This document shows, piece after piece, positions 1 through 12,762 of a stretch of 64,000 nucleotides of DNA. Positions within the stretch are counted from its first letter, which is position 1. Every line of letters begins with the position of its first letter. Both the position numbers and the translations under genes were made by a program. The notes below the pieces were generated by a model. It did not search any database and was not told where the DNA came from. It saw only the letters and a list, made by a program, of their open reading frames with translations. This stretch comes from Nocardia sp. BMG111209 (lineage in GTDB: Bacteria > Actinomycetota > Actinomycetes > Mycobacteriales > Mycobacteriaceae). Location: contig NZ_KB907307.1 of the NCBI RefSeq assembly GCF_000381925.1, positions 248,001 to 312,000 of the forward strand. The letters run 5' to 3'.

Positions 1-1
1 C

Positions 2-905
2 ATGTACGGGATCACCGAGACCACGGTCCATGTCACGAAGCTGGATCTGTCCACCGTGCCGGAGTTGCGCGGCGGCAGCCCGATCGGCGCGCCGCTGGGG
101 AATATGCGGGTGTTCGTCCTGGATCCGGGCCTGGCGCCGGTCCCGGCGGGGGTGGCCGGCGAATTGTATGTGGCCGGTGCGCAATTGGCGCGGGGCTATC
201 ACGGCCGGGCGGGACTGACCGCATCGCGATTCGTGGCCGACCCGTTCGATCCGGCCGGCGGCGGGCGGCTGTATCGCACCGGCGACCTGGCGCGCTGGAC
301 CGCCACGGGGACAGTGGAATTCGTCGGGCGGGCCGACGACCAGGTGCAGATCCGCGGCTTCCGGGTCGAACCCGGTGAGGTGGAAAGCACCCTGGCACAG
401 CATCCTTCGGTGACCCAGGCGATCGTGGTGGCCCGTGACTTCGGCGCGGATGGCGATTCGCGGCTGATCGCGTATGTCGTCGTCGACCGGGACCGGCCCG
501 TCGACGGCGCGCGGGTGCGCCGCTTCGCGGCCGACCGGCTGCCCGAATTCATGGTGCCGGCGGTGGTGACCGTGCTCGACTCGGTGCCGCTGACCGCCAA
601 CGGCAAGGTGGACCGCCGGGCCCTGCCCGACCCGGAGTTCGCCTCCTCGGTCGCGTACCGGGCGCCGATCAGCACCCGTGAGCGTCTGCTGGCGGAGCTG
701 TTCGGCGAGGTGCTCGGCCGGGACCGGGTCGGCATGGACGACAGCTTCTTCGAACTGGGCGGCCATTCCCTGTCCGCGACGCGACTGATCGGCCGGATCC
801 GGATGGTGTTCGGGGTCGAGCTGCCGATCCGGACGGTCTTCGACGCCCCGACGGTCGCACATCTGGTGACGCGCCTGGACACCGGGGCGCGGGTACGGCC
901 GGCGC
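2..905 (+). other. NRPS module 1 of the visible part: A (partial)-T, tentative threonine
   Basis: Only the C-terminal half of the A domain is present (A5 YGITETT, A6 GELYVAG, A7 YRTGDL, A8, A10 [13 protein letters not shown]), then a T domain. The specificity positions still visible read M-V-H, and with the A10 lysine this matches the tail of the known threonine code (DFWNIGMVHK). The other six positions are outside the window, so the call is tentative. Confidence 0.75.
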
Positions 906-3900
906 TGGCGCCGCGACCGCGGCCGGCGGAGATCCCGCTGTCGTTCGCGCAACGGCGGCTGTGGTTCATCCATCGGCTGGAAGGCCCGTCGTCGACCTAC
1001 AACATTCCGCTGACCGCGCGGCTGACGGGTGCGTTCGACACCGCCGCCTTCACCGCCGCGGTCGGTGACGTGATCGCGCGGCACGAAAGTCTGCGCACGG
1101 TCTTCGCCGAACACGACGGGGTGCCCGCTCAGCGGGTCCTCGATGCCGCGCAGCTCGACCCGCCGGTGACCGTCACCGAGGTGGCGCCCGCGGCGGCCGA
1201 GGCCGCGGTGACCGCGGCCCTGGCGCACCGATTCACGCTGTCCGATCGGATCCCGTTGCGGGCGGACGTCTTCCGCTGCGGTGACGAATGGATCCTGGTA
1301 CTGCTGATCCACCACATCGCCGGGGACGGAATGTCCGTGGCGGCGTTGTCGCGCGACCTGTCGGTGGCGTACACGGCCCGCCACGCCGGCGCGGCGCCGC
1401 ACTGGCCGCCACTGCCGGTGCAGTACGTCGACTACACCCTGTGGCAGCGGGAACTGCTGGGCTCGGCCGACGATCCGGACAGCGTCCTCGCCCGCCAACT
1501 CGATTACTGGCGGCGCGAACTCGACGGACTGCCCGAGCAGCTGCGCCTGCCCGCCGATCGGCCGCGGCCGCGGGTCGCGAGCTACCGCGGGGATATGGTG
1601 CTGTTCGGCGTCGACGCCGAACTCCGCGGCGCGGTGGAACGGCTCGCGGTCCGCGAGGGCGCGACGGTGTCGATGGTGTTGCAGTCCGCGCTGGCGGTGC
1701 TGTTGTTCAAACTCGGTGCGGGCGAGGACATCCCGATCGGCTCCCCGATCGCCGGGCGCACCGACGAGGCGCTGGCCGATCTGGTCGGCTGTTTCGTCAA
1801 CACCTGGGTGCTGCGCGCGCCGGTCACCGCGCGGGCCACCTTCGCCGAGGTGCTCGGCCGGGTGCGGACGAAAGCCCTTGCCGCATACGAGAATCAGGAC
1901 GCGCCCTTCGAACTGCTCGTCGAACTGCTCAATCCGGTCCGCTCGGCGGCGCACCACCCCCTGTTCCAGATCCTGCTGAGCTTCCAGGACGACACCCTGG
2001 CCCTGCCCGCCCTGCCGGAGGTCGACGCCACCGCCCGGCCGCTCGCGAGCACCACCGCGCGGTTCGACCTCACCGTGAATCTCGGTGCCGCGCCGGGCGG
2101 TACCGGCTGGGAGGGGTTCGTCGAATACGCCACGGACCTGTTCGACCGGTCGACGGTCGAGGCGATGACGCAACGGCTGGTCCGGACGCTGCGGCAGCTG
2201 GTGGCGGATCCGCAGGCCCCGGTCGGTGCGGCCGACGTCCTCGGCGGCGACGAACGTGAGCGAATCCTGCGGCGCTGGAACGACACCGCCGCGGCGATCC
2301 CCGGCGCCACCGTCACCGAGCTGTTCCGGGCGCGGGCCGTCCGGACCCCGGAGGCGGTGGCCGTGTTCTGCGGCGGCGCCGAGGTGACCTACCGGGAACT
2401 CGACGACCGCTCCGAATCCCTGGCGCGGGAGCTGATCTCGCGCGGTGTCGGTGCGGAGGTCGTTGCCGCGGTGGCGTTGCCGCGCTCGGTGGACCTGATC
2501 GTGGCGTTGCTCGCGGTGTGGAAGGCCGGTGGCGCGTATCTGCCGATCGATCCGGCCTATCCGTCGGACCGGGTGGCGGCGGTACTCACCGACGCCGCGC
2601 CGGTGGTGGTCGTGACCGATACGGTCACCGCGGATATGTTGCCGGACACCACGATCGCACACCTGCATCTGGACACGCTCGACCTGGCCGGCCCCGGCCC
2701 GCTCGCACCGATCACCGCCCGGCCGGACGATCTGGCGTACGTGATGTACACCTCCGGATCCACCGGCGTGCCGAAAGGCGTTGCCGTCACCCAGCGCAAC
2801 GTGCTGAACCTGGTGTCCCAGCCGTGGTCGTTCGGCCCCGCGGATCGGGTACTGGTGCATTCCTCGATCGCCTTCGACGCCACGACCTACGAGATCTGGC
2901 CCGCCCTGCTCGGCGGCGGCGCGGTGGTTCTGGCCACCGAACAGCGGTCGGATCCGCTCGAGATGGTCCGGCTGATCGAGGATCGGGCGGTCACCAGGAT
3001 GTTCGCGACCCCGGCGCTGCTGTCGGCACTGTTCGACCTGGCCGAGGCGCTGCCCGGCGACCCCTTCCGCAGCCTGACCCAATTGATCTCCGGCGGCGCC
3101 GAACTGAGCCCGGCGGCCGTGCGCCGCGCGCGAGCCGCCGCTGCGGTGGTGCATGCCTACGGGCCGACCGAGGCCACGGTGTTCACCACGATGTTCGCCG
3201 CCGACGCGGCCACCGAGCGGGACGACGCGATACCGATCGGCGCCGCACTGGCCAATATGCGGGTGTACGTACTGGATTCGGGCCTGATGCCGGTGCCCGC
3301 CGGCGTTCCTGGCGAGTTGTACATCGCCGGTACGCAATTGGCCCGGGGGTATCGGGGCCGGGCCGGGGCGACCGCACTGCGGTTCGTGGCGGATCCGTTC
3401 GATCCGGCCGGCGGCCGGTTGTACCGCACGGGAGATGTGGTGCGGTGGACCGCCGGCGGTCGGCTGCGGTTCGTGGGCCGCGTCGACGATCAGGTGAAGA
3501 TCCGCGGCTTCCGGGTCGAACCCGGTGAGGTGGAAAGCATTCTGGCGCGCCATCCTTCGGTGTCGCAGGCGGCGGTGGTGGCCCGCGCCGCGGCCGCCGG
3601 GGGTACCCAGCTCGTCGGGTACGTGGTACCCGACCGGGCCGGCTCGGTGGTGCTCGACCGAGCGGGGCTGCACGGGTTCGTCGCCGAGCGGCTGCCGGAT
3701 TTCATGGTGCCGGCCGTGGTCATGGTGCTCGATTCGATGCCGATGACCGTGAACGGGAAGCTGGATCGCGCGGCCCTGCCCATCCCGGAATTCGTGTCGC
3801 CGAACGAGTTCCGCGCGCCGGCCGGTGAGCGGGAGCAGGTCCTGGCCGCATTGTTCGCCGAGATCCTCGGCCGGGAGCGGATCGGCGCGGACGACAGTTT

Positions 3901-6900
3901 CTTCGCCCTCGGCGGTCATTCGCTGCTGGCCACCCGGCTGGCCAGCCGGATCCGGGTGGTGCTGGGCGCCGAGGTGCCCATCCGGACGATCTTCGACGCG
4001 CCGACGGTCGCGCAACTGGCCACCCGGCTCGAAGCGGAGGTGCCGGTGCGCCCGGCCCTGACTGCCTGCCCGCGCCCGGCGGTGGTGCCGCTGTCGTACG
4101 CCCAGCGCCGGTTGTGGTTCATCCATCGGCTCGAAGGTCGTTCGGCCACCTACAACATGGCGCTGGCGGTGCGGTTGCACGGGGCGGACCTGACGGCGTT
4201 GCGCGCCGCGGTCGGCGATGTCGTCGCGCGGCACGAGAGCCTGCGCACCGTCTTCGCCGATGTCGACGGGGAGCCGTCGCAGCAGGTCCGCTCGGCGGTC
4301 GAGGTGCCGCTCACGGTGACCGAGGTCGCCCCCACCGGACTGGATGCCGCGGTGACCGCGGCGGCGCGGTACGGCTTCGACCTGTCCCACGAGATACCCG
4401 TGCGCGCCACGGTATTTCGCACCGGCGGCGACGACTGCGTGTTCGTCCTGCTGATCCACCACATCGCCGGCGACGGCTGGTCGCTGACCCCGCTGCTCGG
4501 AGATCTGTCGACGGCGTACGAGGCGCGCGTGGCCGGGCATGCGCCCGGCTGGACGCCGCTGCCGGTGCAGTACGTGGATTACACGCTGTGGCAACGGGAT
4601 CTGCTCGGGTCGGCCTCCGATCCGGACAGTCTGCTGGCGCGGCAGTTCGAGTACTGGCGCGCCGAACTCGACGGTGTCCCGGAACAATTGCGGCTGCCCG
4701 TCGATCACCCGCGCCCGCGGGTCGCGAGTTATCGCGGTGAGATGGTGTATTTCGGTATCGATCCCGATACCCGGACCGCGGTGGAGGCGCTGGCCGCGCG
4801 CGAGGGCGCGACCGTGTCGATGGTGTTGCAGTCCGCGCTGGCCGTGCTGTTGTTCAAACTCGGTGCGGGCGAGGATATCCCGATCGGCGCACCGATCGCC
4901 GGCCGCACCGACGAGGCCCTCACCGACCTGGTGGGCTTCTTCGTCAACACCTGGGTGCTGCGGACCGGCATCGTGCCCGGGGCGCCGTTCACCGAGATCC
5001 TGCGCCAGGTCCGGGCACGGGCGCTGGCGGCCTACGAGAATCAGGACGTCCCGTTCGAACTGCTGGTGGAACTGCTCAATCCGGCCCGCTCGGCGGCCCA
5101 TCACCCGCTGTTCCAGATCGCCCTGGCCTTCCAGAACAATGCCCGGCCGGCCCTGGATCTGGCGGGTGTGGTGATCGAGCCCTACCCAGCGTCCACCGCC
5201 ACTTCCCGATTCGATCTGTTCTTCGACATCGCTGACGCGCCGGCGGGGCAGGCGTGGAACGGTTTCGTGGAATACGCGACCGAATTGTTCGACGCCGCAA
5301 CGGTCGAGGCGATGGCGCAGCGGCTGGTGCGCCTGCTGCGGCTGGTGGTCGCGCGGCCGGAGCTGCCGGTGGGCTCGATCGACATCCTCGGCGGCGGCGA
5401 GCGCGAATCGGTGGTGCGCCGGTGGAACGAGACCGCCGTCGCCGTCCCGGACACCACGCTCACCGGCCTGTTCGAGGACCGGGTTGCCGCGAATCCCGAT
5501 GCGGTGGCGGTGATCTGCGGTGCCACCGAACTCACGTACCGGGAACTCGAGCACCGCGCGGCGCGGCTGGCCCGGCAACTGACCGCCTCCGGTGTGGGAC
5601 CGGACAGTGTCGTCGCGGTGGCGCTGCCCCGATCCGCGGACCTCATTGTGGCGTTGGTGGCGGTATCGAAGGCCGGAGGCGCCTATCTGCCGATCGATCC
5701 GGCGTATCCGTCGGATCGGCTGGCGTTCGTACTCGATGATGCCGCGCCGGTGGTGATCGTGACCGACCCGGCCACCGCGGACATATTGCCCGGCAACACG
5801 ATTCCGCACCTGCATCCCGACGCCTCCGCCGCACTCGACGGCGACCGATCGGCCGCGGCCCTGCCGGGGAATGTGGCGTACGTGATCTACACCTCGGGTT
5901 CGACGGGTGTGCCCAAGGGTGTGGCGATCACGCATCGCAATGTGGTGAATCTCGTGGCGCAGGCATGGCCGGTGGAAGTGGGTGATCGGGTGCTGGTGCA
6001 TTCCTCGGTGGCGTTCGATGCGTCGACCTATGAGATCTGGCCCGCGCTGTGCGGTGGCGCCACCTTGGTGGTGGCCGGTGAACTGCGGTCGGATCCGGTG
6101 GAGATCACGCGGCTGGTCGAGAGTCGTTCGGTGACCGCGATGTTCGGGACGCCGCCGCTGCTGGCCGCCCTGGCCGACCATCTGGACACGGTGCCCGGCA
6201 ACCCGTTCCGCAGCCTGACCCGGATCGGCACCGGCGCCGATACGCTCACGGCCGGACTGGCCGATGCGCTGCGAACCGCCTGCCCCGGCGTTCGGATCGA
6301 CAATCTCTACGGACCGACCGAGGCGACGGTGGACGTGACCTCGTTCGCCGTGCCCGCCGGATTCGACGGCGCGGTGCCGATCGGCGCGCCGGTGGCCAAT
6401 ACCCGGGTATACGTGCTGGATTCGTGGCTGCTGCCCGTGCCCGTGGGTGTACCCGGTGAGTTGTACGTCGCCGGTGCGCAAGTGGCGCGCGGCTATCGGG
6501 GCCGGGCCGCGCTGACCGCGGCCCGATTCGTGGCGGATCCGTTCGACACCACCGGCGGGCGGCTGTACCGCACCGGCGACATGGTGCGGTGGAGCGCCTC
6601 GGGCCGGCTGGAATTCGTGGGCCGCGCCGACGAACAGCTGAAGATCCGCGGCTTCCGGGTCGAGCCCGGCGAGGTGGAAACCGTACTGGCGCAACATCCC
6701 TCGGTGGCGCAAGCGGTGGTCGTGGCCCGCGAGACCGGTTCCGGTGGCAGGCAATTGGTCGGCTACGTGGTCCCGGACGGTTCCGGCCCGGTCGTCGGCG
6801 CCGACGAACTGGTGGGGCAGTGGCGGCGGGTGTACGACGACCTGTATTCCGCCGCCGGTGCGGACAACGGCGCGGACCCGGCCGCGCTCGGTACCGATTT

Positions 6901-9900
6901 CGGTGGCTGGAACAGCAGTTACACCGGGAAGCCGATTCCCGTCGAACAGATGCGGGAGTGGCGCGACGCGACCGTCGACCGCATCCGGGGACTGCGGCCG
7001 CGGCGGGTGCTCGAGATCGGCGTCGGCTCGGGCCTGCTGATGTCGCAGGTGGCGCCGGAATGCGAAGAGTATTGGGCGACTGACTTTTCCGCGGCCACCA
7101 TCGCCACCCTGGAACGACAGCTCCGCGACCTCGGCGCGGAATGGACCGAGCGGGTGACCCTGCGCGTCGGGACCGCCGAGGACACGATCCGCCTGCCGGA
7201 GCACCACTTCGACACCGTGGTGGTGAACTCCGTGATCCAGTACTTCCCGGGCGAGGCGTATCTGCGCACCGTCCTCGCGCAGATCCAGCGGGTACTGGTG
7301 CCCGGCGGCGCGGTATTCGTCGGCGACGTCCGCAATCTCACGCTGCTCGAGGAGTTCGCCACCGCGATCCAGCGTGCCCGGCACGGCGAGGACGATCCGG
7401 CGGCGATCGCCGATCGGGTCCGCCGCGATATCGCCGCGGAACAGGAATTGCTCGTCGCGCCGGAGTATTTCGTGAGCCTGGCCCGGACGGTGACCGGATT
7501 CGCCGCCGTGGACATCGAATTGAAGCGCGGGTACGCGGTCAACGAACTGAGCCGGTACCGCTACGACGTCGTGCTGCGCACCGCCGCGGCGGACCCGCTG
7601 TCGGTGGCCGCGCTGCCGGAAGTCGCGTTCCCCGGCCGGGATCGGCTGCGGGAGTTGCTGCTCGACCGGCACGCCGAGGGTGTCCGCGTCACCGGGATTC
7701 CCCATGCCGGGCTGTCCCGGGGACTCGGCTTCGAGGGTGTGCTCGAACCCGCCGCCGCGCGGGCCGATGACGCGGGCCTGCTGCCCGAGGATCTGTACGC
7801 TCTGGGTGAATCCTGCGATCGGACCACGGCCGTCACCTGGTCGGCGCGGCCGGATCGCATGGACGCGGTATTCGCCGTGAACAGCGGCCGCCCGCTGACC
7901 GACGTCTACCGGGCAGCCGGCCCGGTGCGCGATCCGTCCGCGTACACGAACAATCCGCAGGCGGGTCTGCTGGCCGCCGAGGTGCGCCGGTTCGCCGGTG
8001 ATCGGTTGCCGGAGTTCATGGTTCCGGCGGTGGTCATGGTGATCGAGGCGGTCCCGCTGACCGCCGGCGGCAAGCTGGACCGCCGCGCACTGCCGGATCC
8101 GGAGTTCGCCTCGGCGGCCGAATATCGCGCGCCGGCCGGTGTGGAGGAACGCATGCTGGCCGAATTGTTCGCCGAGGTACTGGGTGTCGACCGGGTCGGC
8201 GTGGACGACGGCTTCTTCGCCCTCGGCGGTCATTCGCTGCTGGCCACCCGCCTCGTCAGCCGGATCCGGGCGGTGCTCGGTGTCGAGGTGCCGATCCGGA
8301 CCGTCTTCGACGCTCCGACCGTGGCGCAGTTGGTGACCCGGCTGGATGCGGGGGTCCGGGTGCGTCCGAGACTGGCGGAGCGGCCGCGACCGGAGGTGGT
8401 GCCGCTGTCGTTCGCCCAGCGCCGGCTGTGGTTCATCCATCGGCTCGAAGGCCCTTCGGCCACCTACAACATCGCCCTCACGGTCCGACTGACCGGGACG
8501 TTCGACGACGCGGCGTTCGCGGCCGCGGTCGGCGATGTGGTGACCAGGCACGAGAGCCTGCGCACGGTCTTCGTCGAAACCGGCGATGTGCCCGCCCAGG
8601 TGGTGATCGGTGCGGATGAACTCGATGTCCCGGTGACCGTCACCGATGTGCCGGCCGCCGACCTGGCGGCGCGGGTGACCGCGGCGGTGCGGTACGGATT
8701 CGACCTGTCGTCGGAGATTCCGTTGCGCGCCGACGTCTTCCGCATCGCCGCCGACGAATGCGTACTGGTCGTGCTGATCCACCACATCGCCGGCGACGGC
8801 TGGTCGATGACGCCGCTGCTGCGCGATCTCACCGCGGCCTACGCCGCGCGGCTGGACCGGCGGCCGCCGGGATGGCGGCCGCTGCCGGTGCAATACGCGG
8901 ATTACACACTGTGGCAACAGGAATTGCTCGGCACGTCCGCCGATCCCGGCAGTGTGCTGTCCCAGCAGTTCGACTACTGGCGGCGCGAACTCGACGGTGT
9001 GCCGGAGCAACTGCCGTTGCCCACGGATCGGCCCCGGCCGCGGGTCGCGACCTATCGCGGTGACATGGTCTTCTTCGACATCGACGCCGAGACCCGGGCC
9101 GCGGTGGAACGCACGGCCGCCCGCGACGGCGCGACGGTGTCGATGGTGCTGCAATCGGCGCTGGCCGTGCTGCTGTTCAAACTCGGTGCCGGCGGCGATA
9201 TTCCGATCGGTTCGCCGATCGCCGGGCGCACGGACGAGGCGCTGGCCGATCTGGTGGGCTTCTTCGTCAACTCGTGGGTGCTGCGGGCGCGGGTGACCGC
9301 GGCGACCTCGTTCGCCGAACTGCTGGAACAGGTCAGGACGAAATCGCTGGCAGCGTATGAGAATCAGGACGTCCCGTTCGAATTGCTGGTCGAGATGCTC
9401 AATCCGGCCCGCTCGGCGGCGCGGCACCCGCTGTTCCAGGTGTCGCTGGCCTTCCAGAACAACACGCTGCCGGTGCTGGACCTGTCCGGCGTACGGATCG
9501 AGCCCTACGAGGCGGTCACCGCGACGGCCCGGCTCGACCTGTTCGTCAGTATCGCCGACGACCCCGCGGGCGAGACCTGGAGCGGCCTGGTCGAATTCGC
9601 GACCGACCTCTACGACCGGTCCACGATCGAGGCGATGGCCGACCGGTATCGGCGGGTACTGCGGCTTCTGGTGTCCGATCCGGACGCACCGGTGGGCACG
9701 ATCGACGTACTCGGCACCGGCGAACGGACGTCGATCCTGCGCCATTGGAACGACACCGCCGGGCCGGTGCCCGGCGCCACGCTGACCGAGCTGTTCCAGG
9801 CACAGGTCGACCGCACGCCGGCCGCGACCGCGGTGGTCGACGCGGCGGCGAGCCTCTCGTATCGGGAGCTCGCCGAGCGGGCCGATCGGCTGGCGCGGGT

Positions 9901-12760
9901 CCTGACCACCCGCGGGGTGGGGCCGGATTCCGTTGTCGCGGTGGCCCTGCCGCGCTCGGCGGATCTGATCGTGGCGGTCGCCGGTGTGCTGCGGGCCGGT
10001 GGCGCGTATCTGCCGATCGACCCGGCGTACCCGGCGGATCGGGTGACCTTCGTCCTCGCCGATGCCGCACCCGTGGTGGTGCTGACCGATCGCGTCACCG
10101 CGGATCGCTTGCCGCACAGCGCGATACCGTACCTGTACCTCGACGAGGCGGACGACGCGAGCGGCGGCGTCGCGCCGGTGGCCGTGCGACCGGACCAGCT
10201 GGCGTACGTGATCTACACCTCCGGGTCGACCGGCGTGCCGAAAGGCGTCGGCATCACCCATGCCAACGTGGCGAATCTGGTGGCCGCGGCCTGGACGGCC
10301 GATTCCGGGGACCGGGTGCTGGCCCATTCGTCGATGGCCTTCGACGCCTCCACCTACGAGATCTGGCCGGCGCTGTGCGGCGGCGCGACCGTGGTGGTCG
10401 CCGGTGAGCCACGCTCCGATCTCGCGGAGATCACCCGGCTGATCGAGACCCGGTCGATCACCCGGATGTTCTCGACCCCGCCGATGCTCGCGGCCCTGCT
10501 CGACCACGTCGGCACGGTCCCCGGCAGACCGCTGGCGACCCTGCGGCGGATCATCGCCGGCGGCGCCGAGCTGACCGGCGAGGTGGTGGGCCGGTTGGCG
10601 GCGGACTATCCGGAAGCCCGGGTGGTCAACGGGTACGGCCCCACCGAGACGACGGCGTGCGTGACCGAGTACGACGCGCTGCCCGGTGGCGGCGGCGCGG
10701 TCGCGATCGGGCGACCGACGGCCAATACCCGGGTGTTCGTGCTGGATTCGGGGCTCGCGCCGGTTCCGGCGGGTGTTCCCGGTGAGTTGTACGTCGCCGG
10801 TGCGCAATTGGCGCGCGGATATCGCGGCCGGGCCGGATTGACCGCGGCGCGGTTCGTGGCGGATCCCTTCGACGCCGCTGGCGGCCGGTTGTACCGCACC
10901 GGTGATGTGGTGCGGTGGGACGCCGGGGGACAGCTGGAGTTCGTGGGCCGCGCCGACGACCAGGTGAAGGTGCGCGGCTTCCGGGTGGAGCCCGGTGAGG
11001 TGGAATCGGTACTGGCGCAGCATCCTTCGGTCTCCAGGGCGGTGGTGGTCGCCCGCGACACCGCCGCCGGCGGCAAGCAGCTGGTCGGCTACGTGGTCGC
11101 CGATCGGTCGGGCCCGGCCGCCGGTGAGGACGAACTGGTGGGGCAGTGGCGGCGGGTGTACGACGACCTGTACGGCAGTCCGGAGCGCGAAAACGCCTCC
11201 ACCACGGGCAGTTCCGGCTTCGGTTCGGATTTCGGCGGCTGGAACAGCAGCTACACCGGTGCGCCGATCCCCGTGGACCAGATGCGCGAATGGCGGATGG
11301 CCACGGTCGAACGGATCCGGGAACTGAGACCGAAGCGACTGCTCGAGATCGGTGTCGGTGCGGGCCTGTTGCTGTCGCAACTGGCACCGGACTGCGAGGA
11401 GTACTGGGCCACCGACTTCTCCGCCGCCACCATCGCCACCCTGCGCGACCAGCTGCACGGACTCGACGCGCAATGGATCGAGCGGGTGTTCACCAGCGTC
11501 CAGGCCGCCGACGATCCCGCCGGCCTGCCCGAGGGCCACTTCGACACGGTGGTGGTGAACTCCGTGGTCCAGTACTTCCCCGGAACGGCCTATCTGGAGC
11601 GGGTTCTGGAGAACGTGCGGCGGGTCCTGGCCCCCGGCGGCGCGGTATTCGTCGGCGATGTGCGCAATCTCGCGCTGCTGGAACAGTTCACGACCGCCGT
11701 CGAGATCACCCGCCACGGTGGCGACGACCCCGCCGCGGTGCGGGAACGGGTGCGCCGCACGGCGTCCGGCGAGAAGGAACTGCTGCTGGCCCCCGAATAC
11801 TTCCTCGGGCGAACCGGTTTCGACGCCGTCGACATCGAACTGAAGCGCGGGCACCGGATCAACGAGTTGAGCCGGTACCGGTACGACGTCGTGCTGCGCA
11901 AGGCGCCCGCCCGATCGCTGTCGGCGCGGGACCTGCCCACGGTGGAATTCGCCGCCTACGAACAGGTGCGGGAACTGCTGGAACTGCGGCGGCACAGCGG
12001 TATTCGCGTCACCGGCATCCCGCACGCGGGCCTGCTCGGTGAGATCGAGGCGACCGAGCGGATCCGGGCGGGTGCGCCGGTGTCGCGCGAGATGCTCGGC
12101 GCCGAGCCGGATCCCGCGAGCCTGCTGCCCGAGGATCTGCACATCCTCGGGCAGCGGACCGGATACAGCACCGCGGTCACCTGGTCCGCGCGGCCGGGCC
12201 GGATGGACGCGATCTTCCTCGATCCGGCCACGGTGCAGGACCGGTCCCTGACCGACGTGTACCTGCCGGCGGACCCCGTGGGAGATCCGGCCGATCACGT
12301 CAACAGCCCGCACGACACCCTGCTGCCGGCCGAGGTGCGCGGGTTCGCCGCCGAGCGGTTGCCGGAATTCATGGTGCCGGCGGTGGTGCTGGTGATCGAC
12401 TCGGTGCCGTTGACCGCCAACGGGAAACTGGATCGCGCGGCGCTGCCGGATCCGGAATTCACCTCGTCGACGGCGTACCGCGCGCCGGCGACCGAGCGGG
12501 AGCAGTCGCTGGCCGGACTGTTCGCCGAAATCCTCGGCCGCGATCGCGTCGGCGTCGACGACAGTTTCTTCGCCCTCGGCGGCCATTCACTGCTGGCCAC
12601 CCGGCTGGCCGGCCGGATCCGGGCCGTGCTCGGAGTGGAGATACCGGTGCGGGTGATCTTCGACGCCCCCACCGTGGCGGAGCTCGCGCAACGCTGGGAC
12701 GAATTGGCTCCGTCCCGGCGACCGGCTCTGCGGAAGATGAATCGAAAGGATGTCTCGTGA
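2..12760 (+). CDS. Non-ribosomal peptide synthetase, 5'-truncated by the window (A'-T / C-A-T / C-A-nMT-T / C-A-nMT-T)
   Basis: Cytoplasmic multimodular NRPS; at least 4252 residues are visible and the N-terminus lies outside the window. It opens inside an A domain at core motif A5 (YGITETT). Carrier (T) serines sit in GGHS at about residues 253, 1304, 2742 and 4193. Condensation (C) motifs HHIAGDG are at about 437, 1486 and 2927, all of the LCL-like type. A-domain A3 motifs YTSGSTG are at about 916, 1963 and 3405. The last two A domains carry an inserted methyltransferase between A8 and A10 (LEIGVGSG at about 2337, LEIGVGAG at about 3781, each followed by NSV-QYFPG), the usual place for an N-methyltransferase. 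It ends on a T domain with no TE; chain elongation passes to the next gene, whose first domain is C. The stop overlaps the next start (TGATG), so the two are translationally coupled. Domain calls are seen directly; substrates are mostly not assignable. Confidence 0.97.
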   Translation: MYGITETTVHVTKLDLSTVPELRGGSPIGAPLGNMRVFVLDPGLAPVPAGVAGELYVAGAQLARGYHGRAGLTASRFVADPFDPAGGGRLYRTGDLARWTATGTVEFVGRADDQVQIRGFRVEPGEVESTLAQHPSVTQAIVVARDFGADGDSRLIAYVVVDRDRPVDGARVRRFAADRLPEFMVPAVVTVLDSVPLTANGKVDRRALPDPEFASSVAYRAPISTRERLLAELFGEVLGRDRVGMDDSFFELGGHSLSATRLIGRIRMVFGVELPIRTVFDAPTVAHLVTRLDTGARVRPALAPRPRPAEIPLSFAQRRLWFIHRLEGPSSTYNIPLTARLTGAFDTAAFTAAVGDVIARHESLRTVFAEHDGVPAQRVLDAAQLDPPVTVTEVAPAAAEAAVTAALAHRFTLSDRIPLRADVFRCGDEWILVLLIHHIAGDGMSVAALSRDLSVAYTARHAGAAPHWPPLPVQYVDYTLWQRELLGSADDPDSVLARQLDYWRRELDGLPEQLRLPADRPRPRVASYRGDMVLFGVDAELRGAVERLAVREGATVSMVLQSALAVLLFKLGAGEDIPIGSPIAGRTDEALADLVGCFVNTWVLRAPVTARATFAEVLGRVRTKALAAYENQDAPFELLVELLNPVRSAAHHPLFQILLSFQDDTLALPALPEVDATARPLASTTARFDLTVNLGAAPGGTGWEGFVEYATDLFDRSTVEAMTQRLVRTLRQLVADPQAPVGAADVLGGDERERILRRWNDTAAAIPGATVTELFRARAVRTPEAVAVFCGGAEVTYRELDDRSESLARELISRGVGAEVVAAVALPRSVDLIVALLAVWKAGGAYLPIDPAYPSDRVAAVLTDAAPVVVVTDTVTADMLPDTTIAHLHLDTLDLAGPGPLAPITARPDDLAYVMYTSGSTGVPKGVAVTQRNVLNLVSQPWSFGPADRVLVHSSIAFDATTYEIWPALLGGGAVVLATEQRSDPLEMVRLIEDRAVTRMFATPALLSALFDLAEALPGDPFRSLTQLISGGAELSPAAVRRARAAAAVVHAYGPTEATVFTTMFAADAATERDDAIPIGAALANMRVYVLDSGLMPVPAGVPGELYIAGTQLARGYRGRAGATALRFVADPFDPAGGRLYRTGDVVRWTAGGRLRFVGRVDDQVKIRGFRVEPGEVESILARHPSVSQAAVVARAAAAGGTQLVGYVVPDRAGSVVLDRAGLHGFVAERLPDFMVPAVVMVLDSMPMTVNGKLDRAALPIPEFVSPNEFRAPAGEREQVLAALFAEILGRERIGADDSFFALGGHSLLATRLASRIRVVLGAEVPIRTIFDAPTVAQLATRLEAEVPVRPALTACPRPAVVPLSYAQRRLWFIHRLEGRSATYNMALAVRLHGADLTALRAAVGDVVARHESLRTVFADVDGEPSQQVRSAVEVPLTVTEVAPTGLDAAVTAAARYGFDLSHEIPVRATVFRTGGDDCVFVLLIHHIAGDGWSLTPLLGDLSTAYEARVAGHAPGWTPLPVQYVDYTLWQRDLLGSASDPDSLLARQFEYWRAELDGVPEQLRLPVDHPRPRVASYRGEMVYFGIDPDTRTAVEALAAREGATVSMVLQSALAVLLFKLGAGEDIPIGAPIAGRTDEALTDLVGFFVNTWVLRTGIVPGAPFTEILRQVRARALAAYENQDVPFELLVELLNPARSAAHHPLFQIALAFQNNARPALDLAGVVIEPYPASTATSRFDLFFDIADAPAGQAWNGFVEYATELFDAATVEAMAQRLVRLLRLVVARPELPVGSIDILGGGERESVVRRWNETAVAVPDTTLTGLFEDRVAANPDAVAVICGATELTYRELEHRAARLARQLTASGVGPDSVVAVALPRSADLIVALVAVSKAGGAYLPIDPAYPSDRLAFVLDDAAPVVIVTDPATADILPGNTIPHLHPDASAALDGDRSAAALPGNVAYVIYTSGSTGVPKGVAITHRNVVNLVAQAWPVEVGDRVLVHSSVAFDASTYEIWPALCGGATLVVAGELRSDPVEITRLVESRSVTAMFGTPPLLAALADHLDTVPGNPFRSLTRIGTGADTLTAGLADALRTACPGVRIDNLYGPTEATVDVTSFAVPAGFDGAVPIGAPVANTRVYVLDSWLLPVPVGVPGELYVAGAQVARGYRGRAALTAARFVADPFDTTGGRLYRTGDMVRWSASGRLEFVGRADEQLKIRGFRVEPGEVETVLAQHPSVAQAVVVARETGSGGRQLVGYVVPDGSGPVVGADELVGQWRRVYDDLYSAAGADNGADPAALGTDFGGWNSSYTGKPIPVEQMREWRDATVDRIRGLRPRRVLEIGVGSGLLMSQVAPECEEYWATDFSAATIATLERQLRDLGAEWTERVTLRVGTAEDTIRLPEHHFDTVVVNSVIQYFPGEAYLRTVLAQIQRVLVPGGAVFVGDVRNLTLLEEFATAIQRARHGEDDPAAIADRVRRDIAAEQELLVAPEYFVSLARTVTGFAAVDIELKRGYAVNELSRYRYDVVLRTAAADPLSVAALPEVAFPGRDRLRELLLDRHAEGVRVTGIPHAGLSRGLGFEGVLEPAAARADDAGLLPEDLYALGESCDRTTAVTWSARPDRMDAVFAVNSGRPLTDVYRAAGPVRDPSAYTNNPQAGLLAAEVRRFAGDRLPEFMVPAVVMVIEAVPLTAGGKLDRRALPDPEFASAAEYRAPAGVEERMLAELFAEVLGVDRVGVDDGFFALGGHSLLATRLVSRIRAVLGVEVPIRTVFDAPTVAQLVTRLDAGVRVRPRLAERPRPEVVPLSFAQRRLWFIHRLEGPSATYNIALTVRLTGTFDDAAFAAAVGDVVTRHESLRTVFVETGDVPAQVVIGADELDVPVTVTDVPAADLAARVTAAVRYGFDLSSEIPLRADVFRIAADECVLVVLIHHIAGDGWSMTPLLRDLTAAYAARLDRRPPGWRPLPVQYADYTLWQQELLGTSADPGSVLSQQFDYWRRELDGVPEQLPLPTDRPRPRVATYRGDMVFFDIDAETRAAVERTAARDGATVSMVLQSALAVLLFKLGAGGDIPIGSPIAGRTDEALADLVGFFVNSWVLRARVTAATSFAELLEQVRTKSLAAYENQDVPFELLVEMLNPARSAARHPLFQVSLAFQNNTLPVLDLSGVRIEPYEAVTATARLDLFVSIADDPAGETWSGLVEFATDLYDRSTIEAMADRYRRVLRLLVSDPDAPVGTIDVLGTGERTSILRHWNDTAGPVPGATLTELFQAQVDRTPAATAVVDAAASLSYRELAERADRLARVLTTRGVGPDSVVAVALPRSADLIVAVAGVLRAGGAYLPIDPAYPADRVTFVLADAAPVVVLTDRVTADRLPHSAIPYLYLDEADDASGGVAPVAVRPDQLAYVIYTSGSTGVPKGVGITHANVANLVAAAWTADSGDRVLAHSSMAFDASTYEIWPALCGGATVVVAGEPRSDLAEITRLIETRSITRMFSTPPMLAALLDHVGTVPGRPLATLRRIIAGGAELTGEVVGRLAADYPEARVVNGYGPTETTACVTEYDALPGGGGAVAIGRPTANTRVFVLDSGLAPVPAGVPGELYVAGAQLARGYRGRAGLTAARFVADPFDAAGGRLYRTGDVVRWDAGGQLEFVGRADDQVKVRGFRVEPGEVESVLAQHPSVSRAVVVARDTAAGGKQLVGYVVADRSGPAAGEDELVGQWRRVYDDLYGSPERENASTTGSSGFGSDFGGWNSSYTGAPIPVDQMREWRMATVERIRELRPKRLLEIGVGAGLLLSQLAPDCEEYWATDFSAATIATLRDQLHGLDAQWIERVFTSVQAADDPAGLPEGHFDTVVVNSVVQYFPGTAYLERVLENVRRVLAPGGAVFVGDVRNLALLEQFTTAVEITRHGGDDPAAVRERVRRTASGEKELLLAPEYFLGRTGFDAVDIELKRGHRINELSRYRYDVVLRKAPARSLSARDLPTVEFAAYEQVRELLELRRHSGIRVTGIPHAGLLGEIEATERIRAGAPVSREMLGAEPDPASLLPEDLHILGQRTGYSTAVTWSARPGRMDAIFLDPATVQDRSLTDVYLPADPVGDPADHVNSPHDTLLPAEVRGFAAERLPEFMVPAVVLVIDSVPLTANGKLDRAALPDPEFTSSTAYRAPATEREQSLAGLFAEILGRDRVGVDDSFFALGGHSLLATRLAGRIRAVLGVEIPVRVIFDAPTVAELAQRWDELAPSRRPALRKMNRKDVS
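906..4065 (+). other. NRPS module 2: C-A-T
   Basis: C domain starts near [14 protein letters not shown] (nt ~938) with HHIAGDG at nt ~1310. The A domain spans roughly nt 2310-3790; its nine variable specificity residues align by hand as D-A-Y-F-I-G-A-V-F. The T domain has GGHS at nt 3911. The pocket looks hydrophobic, but I cannot match it to a characterised substrate. Confidence 0.85.
4080..8380 (+). other. NRPS module 3: C-A-nMT-T
   Basis: HHIAGDG at nt ~4457, A3 motif at nt 5888, methyltransferase insertion roughly nt 6800-7620 (SAM loop LEIGVGSG at nt 7010, NSVIQYFPG near nt 7230), A10 near nt 8060, GGHS at nt 8225. Hand-aligned specificity residues are D-A-Y-F-G-G-L-V-D. The inserted domain predicts an N-methylated residue in the product. 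Confidence 0.88.
5864..6177 (+). repeat. Near-identical intragenic repeat Y, copy 1 (A domain of module 3, A3-A4)
   Basis: About 314 bp that match 30040-30353 with roughly 20 differences by hand count; the last ~95 bp differ at one position. It lies in the first NRPS gene, while its partner is in the second, about 24 kb away. Confidence 0.75.
8395..12757 (+). other. NRPS module 4: C-A-nMT-T
   Basis: HHIAGDG at nt 8780, A3 motif at nt 10214, methyltransferase roughly nt 11120-11920 (LEIGVGAG at nt 11342), GGHS at nt 12578. Hand-aligned specificity residues are D-A-Y-F-I-G-G-A-C. This methyltransferase has Ala where modules 3 and 9 have Ser in the SAM loop, a common substitution. It predicts a second N-methylated residue, directly after that of module 3. 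Confidence 0.88.
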
Positions 12761-12762
12761 TG
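12745..12762 (+). promoter_or_regulatory. Ribosome binding site and TGATG coupling junction between the two NRPS genes
   Basis: An AAAGGA stretch (12745-12750) precedes the ATG at 12760-12762, which overlaps the TGA stop of the upstream NRPS (12758-12760). A GTG at 12757 is an in-frame alternative start. The overlap indicates translational coupling and near-equal production of the two subunits. Confidence 0.75.
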